From: Chinchilla lanigera
Taxonomy: Eukaryota; Chordata; Mammalia; Rodentia; Chinchillidae
Length of the DNA stretch: 64,000 nucleotides
NCBI RefSeq assembly: GCF_000276665.1
Contig: NW_004955472.1
Span: forward strand, 4,082,738 to 4,146,737
Direction of reading: 5' to 3'
The number at the start of each line of letters is the position of its first letter. Position 1 is the first letter of the stretch. Of this stretch, positions 34,372 through 46,717 are shown piece after piece. The notes under the pieces were generated by a model. The model searched no databases and was not told where the DNA came from. It saw only the letters and a list, made by a program, of their open reading frames with translations. A program made the translations under genes and the position numbers.

Positions 34372-35201
34372 NNNNNNNNNNNNNNNNNNNNNNNNNNNNN
34401 NNNNNNNNNNNNNNNNNNNNNNNNNNNNNNNNNNNNNNNNNNNNNNNNNNNNNNNNNNNNNNNNNNNNNNNNNNNNNNNNNNNNNNNNNNNNNNNNNNNN
34501 NNNNNNNNNNNNNNNNNNNNNNNNNNNNNNNNNNNNNNNNNNNNNNNNNNNNNNNNNNNNNNNNNNNNNNNNNNNNNNNNNNNNNNNNNNNNNNNNNNNN
34601 NNNNNNNNNNNNNNNNNNNNNNNNNNNNNNNNNNNNNNNNNNNNNNNNNNNNNNNNNNNNNNNNNNNNNNNNNNNNNNNNNNNNNNNNNNNNNNNNNNNN
34701 NNNNNNNNNNNNNNNNNNNNNNNNNNNNNNNNNNNNNNNNNNNNNNNNNNNNNNNNNNNNNNNNNNNNNNNNNNNNNNNNNNNNNNNNNNNNNNNNNNNN
34801 NNNNNNNNNNNNNNNNNNNNNNNNNNNNNNNNNNNNNNNNNNNNNNNNNNNNNNNNNNNNNNNNNNNNNNNNNNNNNNNNNNNNNNNNNNNNNNNNNNNN
34901 NNNNNNNNNNNNNNNNNNNNNNNNNNNNNNNNNNNNNNNNNNNNNNNNNNNNNNNNNNNNNNNNNNNNNNNNNNNNNNNNNNNNNNNNNNNNNNNNNNNN
35001 NNNNNNNNNNNNNNNNNNNNNNNNNNNNNNNNNNNNNNNNNNNNNNNNNNNNNNNNNNNNNNNNNNNNNNNNNNNNNNNNNNNNNNNNNNNNNNNNNNNN
35101 NNNNNNNNNNNNNNNNNNNNNNNNNNNNNNNNNNNNNNNNNNNNNNNNNNNNNNNNNNNNNNNNNNNNNNNNNNNNNNNNNNNNNNNNNNNNNNNNNNNN
35201 N
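34372..35201. other. assembly gap, 830 N
   Basis: Unresolved. The right flank (35202-35315) is a plus-strand L1 3' end, so the gap may hide a younger L1 insertion. Any frame drawn across it is an artefact. Confidence 1.
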
Positions 35202-35315
35202 AACAATATGTAAAACAATAACCATTCATAATTTCCTACCACTTTGTCTGTAATTTGGCAAGCCCCCCTATTATTATGTTATCCTTCTTTTACTCTTTAA
35301 AATAAAAAATAAAAA
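35202..35315 (+). mobile_element. L1 3' UTR end
   Basis: 'aacaataaccattcataatt', 'cctaccactttgtctgtaat' and an A-rich end 'ctttaaaataaaaaataaaa' match the local L1 3' terminus. Its upstream part lies in the gap. Confidence 0.65.
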
Positions 35316-35587
35316 AAAAATCTGCTGTGGATTTCTCATTCCTCCCTTCCTTCTCCAAATTCCTGGCAACCTCAGATCTTACTATCTCTACAGAGTTCTT
35401 TTCTCAGAGAAGAGTCCATAGAGAAACACACAAATTGTAGCCTTTTAGATTGAGATTGGCTTCTTTTACTTAAGAACAATGCATTTAAGTCTCTTTCATG
35501 GGATTTGGTGGCTTGACAGTCCATTTCATTTCATTCTAGTGCTGACACTTGTTCAGGTGTCTATGTCTATTATTAAATTTATATACT

Positions 35588-36372
35588 GTATTGGTTAGCT
35601 TTCTATTATTGTAAAAAATACCCTACATCATCAACTTAAATAGAGAAAAGTTTTACTTTGGCTACTAACTTCAGAAGTTTTAATTCATACTGCCCTGGCC
35701 CTATTGCTTTGGGCCTGTGGCGGGACAGTCTGTCATGCCTGAAATTGTGGTAGAGAAGGCTGCTCAACTCATGACAGCCAGAAAGGAACAGGGAGAAGGA
35801 TGCAAGGGGCCCAAAGTCCCTTTCAAGGGCATGTCCCCTGTTTTACTTATTTTTCTCTTTGCTAAGACAAAATACTCAACATGCAAATGTAAAGGAGGGA
35901 AATTCTTGTCTTACAGTTCGTAGGGGTTCAGTCCATAGCTGGCTGGCTCCAAGGCAGGGTTGTGTGCCAGAGGAGCCTCAGAGAGGAGAAACAGCTCATG
36001 GCAGGCAGATGACAGCAAAAGCAAGCTAGCAGCAACCACAAACCACAAGTGCTAATAGCAGCTTTTTTCTGCCTTTTTAATAGTCTATTTAGACTTCCCA
36101 GCTTTGGGAAGGTGCCAAACCAATCAGTGGACTAATTTAGTGATCACACACCATTAATCCCAGCATCACATACCCTAGATCCAACCATCTCTAAAAAGTC
36201 CCACCTATGACCATATGAGGCTTTGGGGGGACATCCAGACACAGCATGACGACTCCTGGGACCTCACTTTCTCTAAATAGACTCAGCCTATTAAACCTTC
36301 TACCATTTCCTAATAGTGCTACAGGCTGGGAACAATAATGTTAATGTGTGGACTTTGGGGGACACTTAATAT
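35588..36372 (-). mobile_element. MaLR-type LTR (antisense) split by another LTR
   Basis: The outer LTR begins 'tgtattggttagctttctat' and has 'gccctggccctattgctttg', 'ggcctgtggcgggacagtct' and 'caagggcatgtcccctg' up to about 35841. It then resumes at about 36247 with 'ctcctgggacctcactttct' and ends 'gtggactttgggggacactt' near 36372. This is the MaLR order known in rodents and rabbits. A frame at 35717-35923 crosses the junction by chance. Confidence 0.65.
35841..36247 (-). mobile_element. nested MaLR-type LTR (antisense)
   Basis: A second LTR of similar type starts 'tgttttacttatttttctct' and 'gctaagacaaaatactcaac', passes 'ggttcagtccatagctggct', and ends 'gaggctttggggggacatcc'. It closely parallels the copy at 43990. 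The junction bases give no unambiguous duplication. Confidence 0.6.
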
Positions 36373-37614
36373 TCACTATACAGCACCTACTGAATAAAGT
36401 TGCTGTAAATATCCATGTGTAAGCTCTCTGTATGGCTACGTCTTCAGCTTCTTTGTGTAAATACCAAGGAGCAACACTGCTGGGTTTATTGTAAAAATAT
36501 ATTTAATTTTGGAAGAAACAACCAAACTACTTCTAAAGGGGCTATATTATTTTTCATTCTCATCTACAGTGAAAAAGAATTTCTACTGCTCAGTAAGCTC
36601 AGTAAGTGTTTGATTTTGTCAGTGTTCTGGATATAGGCAATCTTAACAGGTATTATTAATATCTTGTTTTAACTACATAAATTTCAATTCATCTTGGTAG
36701 TATAAACATCAGTAATAAGAACAACAAAAATGGGCTCTAACTTTGAAATATGTTAAATGTCAGGATCAATCAGGAGTTGTTAACATACAAGCACTGATTT
36801 TTTAATCATGATTATGAAATATTCTTTCATTAATTTAAATCATTTTCAAATGCTATCAGCAATAATTTGCAATTTTGAGTATAGAGTTCTTGTAACTACT
36901 TTTGTTAAATTTATTTCAAAGCGTTTTATTATTTCAGAAGTGATTTACAATTTTTAATTGGCTCATTGCTAGTACTTAGGTTGACAATTCAATAGGCTAA
37001 TCATGTGTTCTACAACCTTGGTACTTCCATTATTTCAGTGTGCCTGTTTGCATGTGTCTGTGTGAAGGTATATGTACCTTTTGGAATTTGTTAAATAAAA
37101 GAACAAGTCTTATGTGAATGGATATGGATTTATATATTCTATCTCAAATGGTATGTTTTTAGATTCTTTTATTTATTGTTTCTTTTTTCATTCAATAGAA
37201 ACTTTGGTGTACTATTGACTAAGTGTAAAAATACTTTCCTTAGAAGTGAAGATACAAAGCATGGGTCAATAGCTGAAGATGCGCAGGAAGTTTGAATACT
37301 CAATCATGTTTATTGCTTTGGATTTTAAAAAAAATTACAGAAAAAATATACGTCTTAGAAAAGAAGGCAGTGACTACTAGGATTAGTTCTTGACAAATGG
37401 TGTTTTGAATAGACTCTGGAAATACAGGAATTAAATTAGTGTATTATGAGGAAGGATCTTAAAGGACTATAGCAAGAAAAATGAAATTAAACCAACTGAT
37501 ATTATTGTTTTGTCATTTTGGTCCAAATATAACTCAAAATGAAAGTCTAAAATGATTTTTTCTAAACAGCAAATCTTGACGAAGATTTCTTAATAGGTAT
37601 ATGTTCAATAAAAC

Positions 37615-37925
37615 GCTTCTCGGGTGCTCTTCACTGTTCTGATTGCCTTCACACTCATGTGCAAGTAGGCAGGAATCACTGGATAGAGCTGGCGGGAGGG
37701 AAGAGAGTGTGCTCCGTGCAGTTACCCGCCCTGCTCGGGTCTCCGTGCAGCTGGAGGTGAGCACGAGTGTTTCCAGCACTGCTGCATGCACAGCTTGCTG
37801 TTGGCACATCAGAAGAGAGGAGAAAGGCTGACGGTACTTTGCAAGGCTGGGAGCGGGGTTTATACCGGCACGCAGAGAAGGATCTAAGACCTAAGGGCAG
37901 AAATTGCTCATCGCATTTGATTGCC
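37615..37925. promoter_or_regulatory. small CpG-rich block, candidate regulatory element
   Basis: About 12 CpGs lie within 310 bp, with G+C near 55%, in DNA that otherwise almost lacks CpG. It includes 'gctggcgggagggaag', 'cgccctgctcgggtctccg' and a donor-like 'ctggaggtgagcac' near 37756. Frames of 62-91 codons exist on both strands without recognised products. It could be a small CpG island, a first exon, or an old retrocopy. Confidence 0.3.
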
Positions 37926-39144
37926 ACCCATAATCACAAACTGTTAGGTAGGTTAATTTTGGAAAATCTTCATGAAAAGGAAAAAGTAAAAATAACATGA
38001 AGAAAAGTCTCTAGATATTTTTAATAATAATTAATCAAAGAGTTCCTTTATTCATGGTAAATCTCTCTGGTGAGATATACTGTTTATATTTTATGAAGAT
38101 TTACCCTTGAACAGTGTGTGTAGTACGATGATAATATTGTAAACTATGATAAGTTCGAAATTTGTGATAATTTGGAGGATGACATCAAACAACTGCTTTA
38201 AAACCATAGACTTCAGTGGCTAATGAGAAACAAATGCCTAGCAGGGCAAAAAATATAAAATTTTATTTCAGATTTTAATTTGGCCTCTTCTTTACCAAAG
38301 GTAAGCATTTTGACATTTAATTGAAAACAACTGACCAAATCAAGCAATTTGGCCATGAATAGGGAAAGAATTGCTCAGGGAGATCGCGGTGCCCATCCTC
38401 AAAGGTGACTTAGAAAACTTTAGTGTCCCTGACAACAACCGACTCTGCCAGCGTGAACACTTTGTCCCGTACCATCAGCCAGCCGACAGGAAAAAAGGAA
38501 GCACATTTTCACTTAGCCAGTACAATGCTTACATCATTACTTTCAGATAGGTGTTAGTATTTGTATTGTAAAAATAAAGGAAAAGAGAGTAAGAGGGGTA
38601 AAATACTGCCATATTGCATAGAGATTAAAAAACACATGAAGGTGAGAAGGAAGGTAGCAAATGAAGAAAGAGAAAGGCACTTCGGAGTGGATAAATAATG
38701 AAAGTAAACGATTCAGTGCTGAAATCTCAGAGTGTACAAATAAAAGAAAGACAATGCTGAGGAGAAGAGAAGGCTAGAAGGAGACCATGAGACAAAAGAG
38801 AGGAGGTGGGGAGGATGGACAGCAGTCACCTTACGTAAATGGTGATTGTCTGCTTGACTTGGAAATACCGCAGATTGGAGGTATTTCAGCTCACACATTC
38901 CGAAAGAGATACTGAATCAGAAACAACAGTGTCTAGGCTCAATGGAGTTCTTCCAGGACTGCATTTCTTTACAAGTAAAGTTTAGTTTTTACCAATGCCA
39001 TAGAATCTACTCAGTCTTTCTAAACAACCTCTATTACTGCTTTAATACTTTTATATTAATTGTATCTAATGATAGAGAATTTGCTTGTACACGTTTTTAT
39101 TTTACTTTTAACATGTTTCACAATAATATCATCTTCTCTTGCAG

Positions 39145-39267
39145 GGCAGCAGAGATGTCCTATAAAAATAGAAGGTGCATACAAAACTCTCACAGAATGT
39201 CTAGCACATTATTCACAAGAACCAACAAATATAAGATGACAGTTCTGCTATGGAAAATAAAAAAAAG
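39145..39267 (+). other. candidate exon, 123 nt
   Basis: Acceptor 'atcatcttctcttgcag' (AG at 39143-39144) and donor 'AAAAAG|gtgaga' (GT at 39268) enclose 123 nt, a multiple of three, with one frame open throughout at phase 2 on both sides. The encoded ~41 residues are basic (beginning AAEMSYKNRRCIQNSHRMSS) and match nothing I know. Base composition is plain intronic, so a chance pair is likely. Confidence 0.2.
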
Positions 39268-39584
39268 GTGAGACATTTCCTTTGTTTCTGCTTGCAGTTG
39301 TCCTAGTTTTCTTTATAAAAATACTTCCGTTGGTCCTCGATGAGGGATGGATGCTCTTTGAGAATGGTTGCATTCGTACAAATCGGTAAATGTGATTTTG
39401 GAAGGTGCTCGTCCTAACATAATAACAGCAAGCATTTAAATTTGACCACTTACTCTGGTTTAGGTTTTTCTCAGTCCAGGAACTGAGCTTCAGGATGAGG
39501 CAGCCATAGTGCCAAATACATTCAAAAAGGTTGATGTAATTATTACAGTTGCCAGGTTCTGACAAAATAAGTGGCTTGCCTATT

Positions 39585-39645
39585 ATTTGTCTGAAACAGA
39601 AGATATATATTTGTCTGAAATATTATTTGTCTGAAATAGAAGAAT
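39585..39645 (+). repeat. tandem repeat of 'tatttgtctgaaa'
   Basis: Four near copies of TATTTGTCTGAAA within 61 bp. Confidence 0.85.
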
Positions 39646-40284
39646 AGTATTCTTCTCTGAATAAACTTAACAGGGAAATAAGTATAAGGTACTTGAATTA
39701 GGAAACTCCTTTCAAAAACTGAGCACCTTCAGCAAGTATACACTGTCTTAAATGAAATGTTGGGAAGATCTTTCTCTAGGCATCTAGGTAGCCTTATGCT
39801 TAGGAAACCTAGGGCTATTCATTTTTTAAACAGTCATGCAGGTTCACTTCATTTTCTCATTTAGATGTTACTTTATTAATTAGCTGATTCTAACTTTTGC
39901 TTATCAATAGCTTGACAATTAATCTCCCATGATTACATAATTAGTCTAATTTTCCACGCCACTCTTTCTTTATTAAACTATCATGTATAGTTAATAACCC
40001 CTTGTAGTTAGCTGGGGCAGCTACAGCTCAGTCACAATTACAGTCCTGAGTTCTGTTGTCAACCTGAACGCTCCTAATTTTGACAACTTAGATCCTCTGC
40101 TTCTTTTGTTTTAGTCAAAGTAAATAGATGTAAATAGCTAAAAGTATTTATTAATTTGGGTACACAATGTAGATTGTATATGAAGAAGAATAGCAGTATT
40201 CATATTTTAATCCTAAAAATAGTTTTATAATTCTAAATTTATTGAGAATCTGAAAGTCTTAATTTTAAGTCAGAAATAAAACTG

Positions 40285-42110
40285 GGATGTTAAAACACGT
40301 TTATTTTATTTATGCTTTTCTTTGATTGCATATCTTTTATTTCTTTGGTAAAAACAGCAGTTTTAAAGAGCGAGTACTGGCTTTGGAAGTGCTCGCTTCT
40401 CGGACATCTTTCTCTGGAGAGAACGGATGGAACCATGTCAGGAGGGAGCACGTGGTGTGGGAGGTACTGTGGGAAAACCAAGCTTTCATGCTCATTCCTG
40501 CACCCTCCTGGAATTGATCTCCCTGGGATGGCAGGTTCTGCCAACTTCTGACCAGAGTGAGAAGGGAATGAGATTTGTCAGTCAGTTGCTGGCACTAGAG
40601 TCAGCACGGCCAGAGAGGTCTAGGACAGGTATTGTAGAACGGGTCAGTTTGTTGGTGATTTCATGTATGCCCTTCTTCATCTTACTTTTTGAGGGACAGG
40701 TCCACGATCCTCTACACGTTGGGTGGTGACCCACAGTGCTGAGATTCACCACGCTGCTCTTTGGGCCATTGTCCACGCAGCACTTAGCCCGTCTTCACTG
40801 ATGACAATTTATACTGGTGCAATACTCAGAGAGATCTTCGGGGTTATGTGTTTTTTTTTTTTCCATGTTACGTGCTCTTTTCACCACTGGAGAATGAAGT
40901 CATTTGCCCTCCAACTCGGTCAGGTCCTAAGCACCCAACAGCTTCTTTGAGTCTCCAGTGCCCAAGCATTCATTCCTTGGTGTCTTCATTTGCTTGCTCA
41001 GTATCCTCACTGTCAAAAACTTCAGTCATCTCTTTAGTCTTAGCACTCAGGTGGATGGTACTTTGGGTATGTGCTGTCAGTGCACAGACACTGCTCTTCC
41101 TCCTCCCTAGGAGCCAGGGCAGGCGTAGCTGCTCAGGCCTCTCATTTGCTTCCTCAAGCCACAGGCTACTGAAGTCAAATGTCCAGTGGTCTGGAACCCA
41201 GAGTTGCTGTTAATAGTTCTCTAGATTTAACTACTGCTTGATGACCTCCCTGGCTCACAGGGTCTGCCAGCTTCTGCATACGGACACAGCTGGACCAGCG
41301 GTGCTCACCTCTGAGCTGGGTCTTGTAGCAAAACCCAGAGCACCCAGCAGCCTGCTCTACCTATCCAGCCAGAACGCTTCAAGGAGCTGATGATCCCAGG
41401 AATGGCTCCTATACTGTAGCCATGGCTTTGCTTCAGGCGTTCGATGAGGTGAACCTTCTCCATGCCCAGAGAGCTCTCAATATATGTGGAGGTGCACTTT
41501 ATCAAGGTAACTACACTTCTTTAGAACCCTTATAAAGTTTTCAGAGCCAAAGCGGCCTGTCTTTAGGCAATGACTCAAAAGGTTGCTTGCTTGTATATTG
41601 CAGTAATTCAGCTTTTTACTGTACGCTGTGTACTGGCCTTGAAAGGTACCTTGGGGGAGTATTTTGAAGTTAATTTAACACCTCTCCACAAGCTCCTTGG
41701 GAAAGAGATTAACCTTCTTCCAAACAAGAACCTGGTTCATGCTTGCTTTGCTGATAGGGCAGCCTCCTCCATTTTAAGACAGTAGTAGCCCCGTGTTATT
41801 TGAAACATTGAGAACTATGCTGAGTATTCCACCACCTTATGGAATTCCTGGTAATAAGTCTTTCTTCTTGCATCATAGTTCAGCTGAGAAAAGAAATTAA
41901 GTTTCTGCAAAACTTTCTTCTTATGCTCGAAGTCCTTCTTCACAGTAGCTGTGCTTCGTCTTGCTTCTGTTTCTCTTGCTCAAGAGCATGCTGCTGTTTC
42001 TCATGTCCTCAGTTCCTTTTTCCAATAATGCTTTCTCCTGACTGATGTAATTATTGACTTGACTTGGGGCAGAAGATACGAAGGAAGCTGCTTTATTCAC
42101 ATTTTGCTTT
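40285..42110 (-). pseudogene. probable retrocopy of an unrecognised gene
   Basis: This ~1.8-kb block is markedly GC-richer than the AT-rich DNA on both sides. On the minus strand it shows successive protein-like pieces in changing frames: a Lys/Glu-rich segment (~41860-42110), a segment near 41305-41505 starting MEKVHLIERLKQSHGYSIGA, and an acidic piece that ends TEQANEDTKE with a stop near 40950. AATAAA motifs lie near 40295-40310, where a 3' UTR would finish. Frame breaks, stops and lack of intron-like gaps suggest a dead processed copy, but no A-tail or flanking duplication was found. I cannot name the parent gene. Confidence 0.45.
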
Positions 42111-43984
42111 GCAGATACCTACGGTCATTGGGATTTTTACTTGACCTTTCATGTATCTTAGTTTCCTCATGATGCTCAGCCTGAAAGCAGGTACGTTAAA
42201 ATCTACCTACCTCATTCCTACACTTCCTGTAGTGATCTGAAAGGAGAAATTGGCACAATGGAGTTGTTAAAGGAATGCATTGGTGCTGCTTCAAAAACTG
42301 TACTTTAATATTTTATTTCCATTTTCTTCCTTCTATCTCTTTGTTTTCTTTTCCCTTCTTTCCTTTCTTTCTCCCCCACCCCCTTGCTCTCCTTCCCATC
42401 CTATTCTCTTCCTGTAAGGAGGGCAAGAGGGGTGAAGGGAGGAGAGGGGATTGGGAAAAAAAGAACCAAGGTATTTCATGTACAGGTACAAATCACCTCT
42501 GATGAATGTGATCAGTATGTATATCTAAAATGTACCAAAATTAATCAAAGTAAAAAGTAATAGTTTATTTTATATAGCAATGTTCAATTAATTACATACT
42601 GACATAAGTGCCAGTGGTATGAAAGACACTTTCAAAGTGAAAAAAATATTAAACAGAGTGGCCTTGCTTTAGATATACTTGATTTTCTTTAATTGTTTCT
42701 TCCATACTGCATTTATTACAGAATAACCATCAGGTCTCCCTTGGAAAATCTAACTGAGTGGTTTTGAGAAAATGAGAATTAAAGCAGAAAATGACATCTT
42801 AGTTGATTTGAGAAATACACCTAAGTTCATTGGTCTCTTAAAGGGATTTGAAACCATGCTTTCACTGGGTTACGATCTCACCAAACAGAGCTCATAAGCT
42901 AAAGCACATATACGTACACTACAAGTTCCACTTGTAAGGATGAAAAGGAAGCACTAAAATGAAGAAAATAATACCACAAAGTTTCAAAGCATCCTGTTCA
43001 CAGTTAACTTCATTTTAATTGAATGGAGACACTTGTACATCAAAGTTGTACACTCTGTTCTGGACAAAGAGCTAGACAAGGCGTTAGAGCAGGTGCAGAG
43101 GAGGGGGAGGGCTCACTCTGAATCAGGGTGCAGGGGAGCTTTGCAAGCAAATGGAAACCCTGGAAATATTTCAAAAATTGCTGGCGAAGAAGCACCAACT
43201 CTTCTGTGCTGACACTCGAACAGGTAGATTGGCGAGAGTAATTAAAGGGGTTCTGTAACGGAAGTCTTTAAACATTTCTAACGTTTTACTTTGCTTTTAC
43301 ATTTTCTGAAAGTAGGCACACTAATGATTAATATGGTAACACCACCACTGCTTTAAAAATAAGACTACAATTTGATGCCAACTGGCATGATATTAATCAG
43401 TAAAAGAAAGTTCAGAAAAATAAAAAAAGTTCCTTGTCATATGTAGTTAATAGCCAGGGGAATCTGCCAGCTTGATTTTTATCTATCTGTTCTAACTTTA
43501 TGTAAAATTCTTTGTTAAACTCTAAAACTGAAAGATTTACTTTTTTGCTATAGATTACTATTAGTATTCTAAACCAAATTATGGCTAATGTTATCTTTGT
43601 CCAAATTTCCAGAAAAACAAATAATGTGATTTCTTCAGATAGCAAAATATGTCTAGGAGTAACTCTGAAAAGCTAGCGTCCTTATAAAGCATTAGACATT
43701 TTCAAACTGTTAACATTTGGCTACATACAAATGATTGGCCACTCTACAGATTTATTAATTGTACACTGAGAAAATGGACTGACTTTACATATTACTGCAA
43801 ATGTCTGTACTATTTTGCTAGCGCTTGTTTAGGACCTTAGCAAAATTGCAACCGATTTAGAATAGAGATGAATGCCAAAAATGTTTGTTATCATTAGTTC
43901 AAATAAATATTTTTTAAGGAACCACTGTGGGTAGGTTATTGATATAGAAACCAAATATAACAAATGAGTATCTACTGAGTTGAT
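42111..43984. other. non-genic stretch
   Basis: No gene recognised. A pyrimidine block (42320-42412) next to a purine block (42417-42460) recalls the polypurine tract region of an L1 3' UTR, but no tail follows. The frame at 43412-43645 has no features. Confidence 0.45.
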
Positions 43985-45155
43985 CACTATCTCAGTTACG
44001 TTCGTCATTGCTAAAACAAAATACCTAAAATTAAAGGAGAAAAGTTTATTTCAGCTCACAGTTTGTAGAGGTTTCAGTCCATAATCAACTGGCTCCAACA
44101 CAGGGTGGCATGGCAGACGAGAGACAGTTCATGACGGCCAGAGGGAAGCAAAGTAGAAGGCAGCAAGAAGTGAAGAAGCAAAGCAGCAAGTGACATGTGA
44201 CTACAGCCGATGTCTTTCTGTCCCTTATATTCACACTCTTAGAGCAGGTAGCACTCACATCCAGGGTGGGTCTTTACACTATCCACACTCAGCATGATGC
44301 CAAATGAATGAGTGGACTAATTTAGTAATCACACACTCTTGGACTCAGCACTGCACATTCTAAATCTAGCCACTTATGAAAAAGTTCCCACCTGTGGCTG
44401 CATGAGGCCTTGGGAGAAATCTCAATATAAGCCATAACATTCCACTCCTCGCCCCCTGAAAGATTTAGGCACATCCATTTATACAAAAGGCATTTAATCC
44501 ATCTCCAAGAATTGACAGTCTGAACGGTTCCAGCACTGCTGAAAAGTCCAAGTCTAAAGTCTCCTTTTAGATTTAAGAAGAACTTATAGCTGTGAGCCTC
44601 TGTACAAATGAAAAGAAAGTTAAACACTTCCAACATACAACCACATAAGATGGACACTTCCATTCCAAAAGCTACAAAGACTGGCATAGGAAGGAAGGAA
44701 ACAAAGCAAGACCAAAATCCAGCAGGGCAAATATTAACCTCCTTATTTCTATATCCAGGATCCCTGGGAATCTGTGGCAAGTTGTGAACTCCAAAGAGCT
44801 TGGTTGGCTCTGCCGCTATGGCACTTCTGGTGGCTGAGGAGTATACAAGTTCTGTGTCTGGCTTTGCTCACTCTTTGGGACTTTTCTTAGTCCACTCTCC
44901 TAGCTTCTCCAACCTTCTGAGGTCTCCACTGCACCTTCAGCTTGACACTCACAGCTTCACAATATACCCTTAAGGCTGGTAACACTTACACCCAGGATGA
45001 GGCAGCCTTAATCCTAGCATGACACCATGAATTAATCCCAGCATCACACGCTTGATTCCAGCATCACACACCCTAGGTATAGCTGCCTGCAAAAAGCCCC
45101 ACCTGACCAAATGCGGCTTTGGGAAGGATATATGAACACAAGCCATAATGATCAC
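43985..45155 (-). mobile_element. MaLR provirus remnant (LTR - internal - LTR part)
   Basis: The plus strand opens with 'gttacgttcgtcattgctaa' and 'gagaaaagtttatttcagct', then LTR text up to 'cataacattccactcctcgc' near 44460. Typical MaLR internal text follows: 'ctgaaaagtccaagtctaaa', 'gacacttccattccaaaagc' and 'aaaatccagcagggcaaat'. A further LTR-like part ends near 45150 ('gaacacaagccataatg'). No intact viral gene was seen; frames such as 44322-44780 (minus) are incidental. Confidence 0.65.
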
Positions 45156-46556
45156 TATCTGTTGATTATAGGTTCCAGTGATTTCTTAGTGGCTGATATT
45201 ATGAGTTAAATTATATCCTTATGGTTTATTTTCTAAATATCTAACATGCTTTCCTAATGTCTTTGGCTGTAGTAAATGTGTCATAAAAATAATCAAGAAT
45301 ATGATGACTCTGTGATGGAATAGATTCCCAAGATATTCACATTTTTTATAAATGCTTGAATAATATTAGCAATCCTCCAAGTAAACTCTGAGCAACTGTA
45401 TCAGGCTTTTAGGGGAGTAAACCTGGATCTGAAGGATGGAATTTGGTGTGAAACTGGAGGACAGCTGGTGTTCACACTGTGGTATAAGGGATGAAATCTG
45501 TATGATAAGGAACAGCAGAGAACAATGACCAAACAACGTGAGAAAGATAAGAAAAGGAGCTGCTGACCAACAAAAGGGCACATCCATTTGTGCGGCTGAG
45601 GAAGCGGAAGTAGGAAATGAATTTCTGTAAGCAAAGAAGAACGTAGACATAAAAAATTTAAATGGCCAGATTGAAGAATCTAATGGAGGTTAATCTTTAT
45701 AGATTTCTGATAGACAAATAATATTTATTTTGAGTGGTGGGTGTGAAGATGACTGGGAGATATTAAAAGGCAGAAGTCCATCATTTCATTTTATTTTGCT
45801 TTGTAGTGTTGGACATGGAAGAAGGGCTTTGTGCGTGCGAAGTAGGCACTCTAGCCCTCAGCCACGCAAGAGAGGAGTCGTTGTGGTTGATTTTCCATAA
45901 AATGTGCTGCATCTCCTTGAAGTGTGCATTTAAATTCATTAACATTAAAAGAAAACTATTGAAACTGTATTTTGATAAAGGTGATACTTGAAAAATGGAA
46001 ATAAAGCATAATTTATTAAAATTGGAAATGACTGAGTACACGGTAAATCTAAAGTTTTGTGCCTAGAGAATGAAGATAATGGTGCTGTTAATCAAAATGT
46101 TTTTGAGAATGAATTCTGACTATAAATAGTCAATTCCTTGTTTCCCATCCACTTTTGTCAAATATGTACTAAATCTCTACTTTTCTTTTTTATTTTATGT
46201 AGGTTAAAAATACTATTTAAACATCTGCTATTACTGCATAATGCCATAAATTCAGAAAAAGGATCTCTGAGCCGTAAGAGAGTAACAATACTGAGTGAAT
46301 ACAGGCATACATATTCATCTAACATATATATTATGTTATATATGTCATTTATATTCATCAAACAACCTTCTGTGCCATATGAGATGACTGCATAAATTTT
46401 TATAGGAGCACAGGTTTTTATTGATTCTCTTTGAGGACATCAGAGAGGATCTGTTTTTATACTAGTCTTTCATATATTTGTCATTTAAAACATTACTTTT
46501 GGCAAGACTATTAAAAAGCATAGTTATAATGAATGTTGAGAAAAGAAAATATACTG
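45156..46556. other. non-genic stretch
   Basis: No gene recognised; AT-rich, with frames of 60-94 codons but no protein features. Confidence 0.5.
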
Positions 46557-46717
46557 GGCATGGTGGTGCACACCTCTTTAATCTCAGCACTCAAGAGGCT
46601 GAGGCAGGAGGATCACTATGACTTCAAGGTCAACCTGAGTTACATAATGAGCTCAAAACCAGACTGAACTACATAGTGAGACCCTGTCTCAACAAAAGAA
46701 AAACAAAAACAAACAAA
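46557..46717 (+). mobile_element. B1 SINE with internal duplication
   Basis: 'ctgggcatggtggtgcacac', 'ctcagcactcaagaggctga' and 'gtcaacctgagttacataat' followed by 'accagactgaactacatagt' show the duplicated segment, then 'gagaccctgtctcaacaaaa' and an A-rich tail. The flanks 'aaagaaaatac' are similar on both sides, though not perfect. Confidence 0.94.

Larger units (their letters stand above)
35320..36672 (-). mobile_element. old L1 3' UTR (antisense) around nested LTRs
   Basis: The antisense L1 text before 35585 ('cttcttttacttaagaacaa') resumes at about 36373 with 'gaataaagttgctgtaaata', 'aaataccaaggagcaacact' and 'gtcagtgttctggata', the expected order. The LTR pair at 35588-36372 interrupts it. 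Confidence 0.75.
36673..40284. other. mostly AT-rich non-genic DNA
   Basis: Nothing recognised except the CpG-rich block at about 37615-37925, the candidate exon at 39145-39267 and a short tandem repeat at 39585-39645. 38370-38480 keeps about seven CpGs. Confidence 0.45.

Noticed and set aside
34244..35253. Long open frames of about 300 codons on both strands
   Set aside because: They are almost entirely unresolved N bases from the 830-base assembly gap, so no coding sequence is shown.
44322..44780. 152-codon minus-strand frame
   Set aside because: It lies in MaLR internal sequence with no recognisable conserved retroviral domain, so I treat it as a chance frame.
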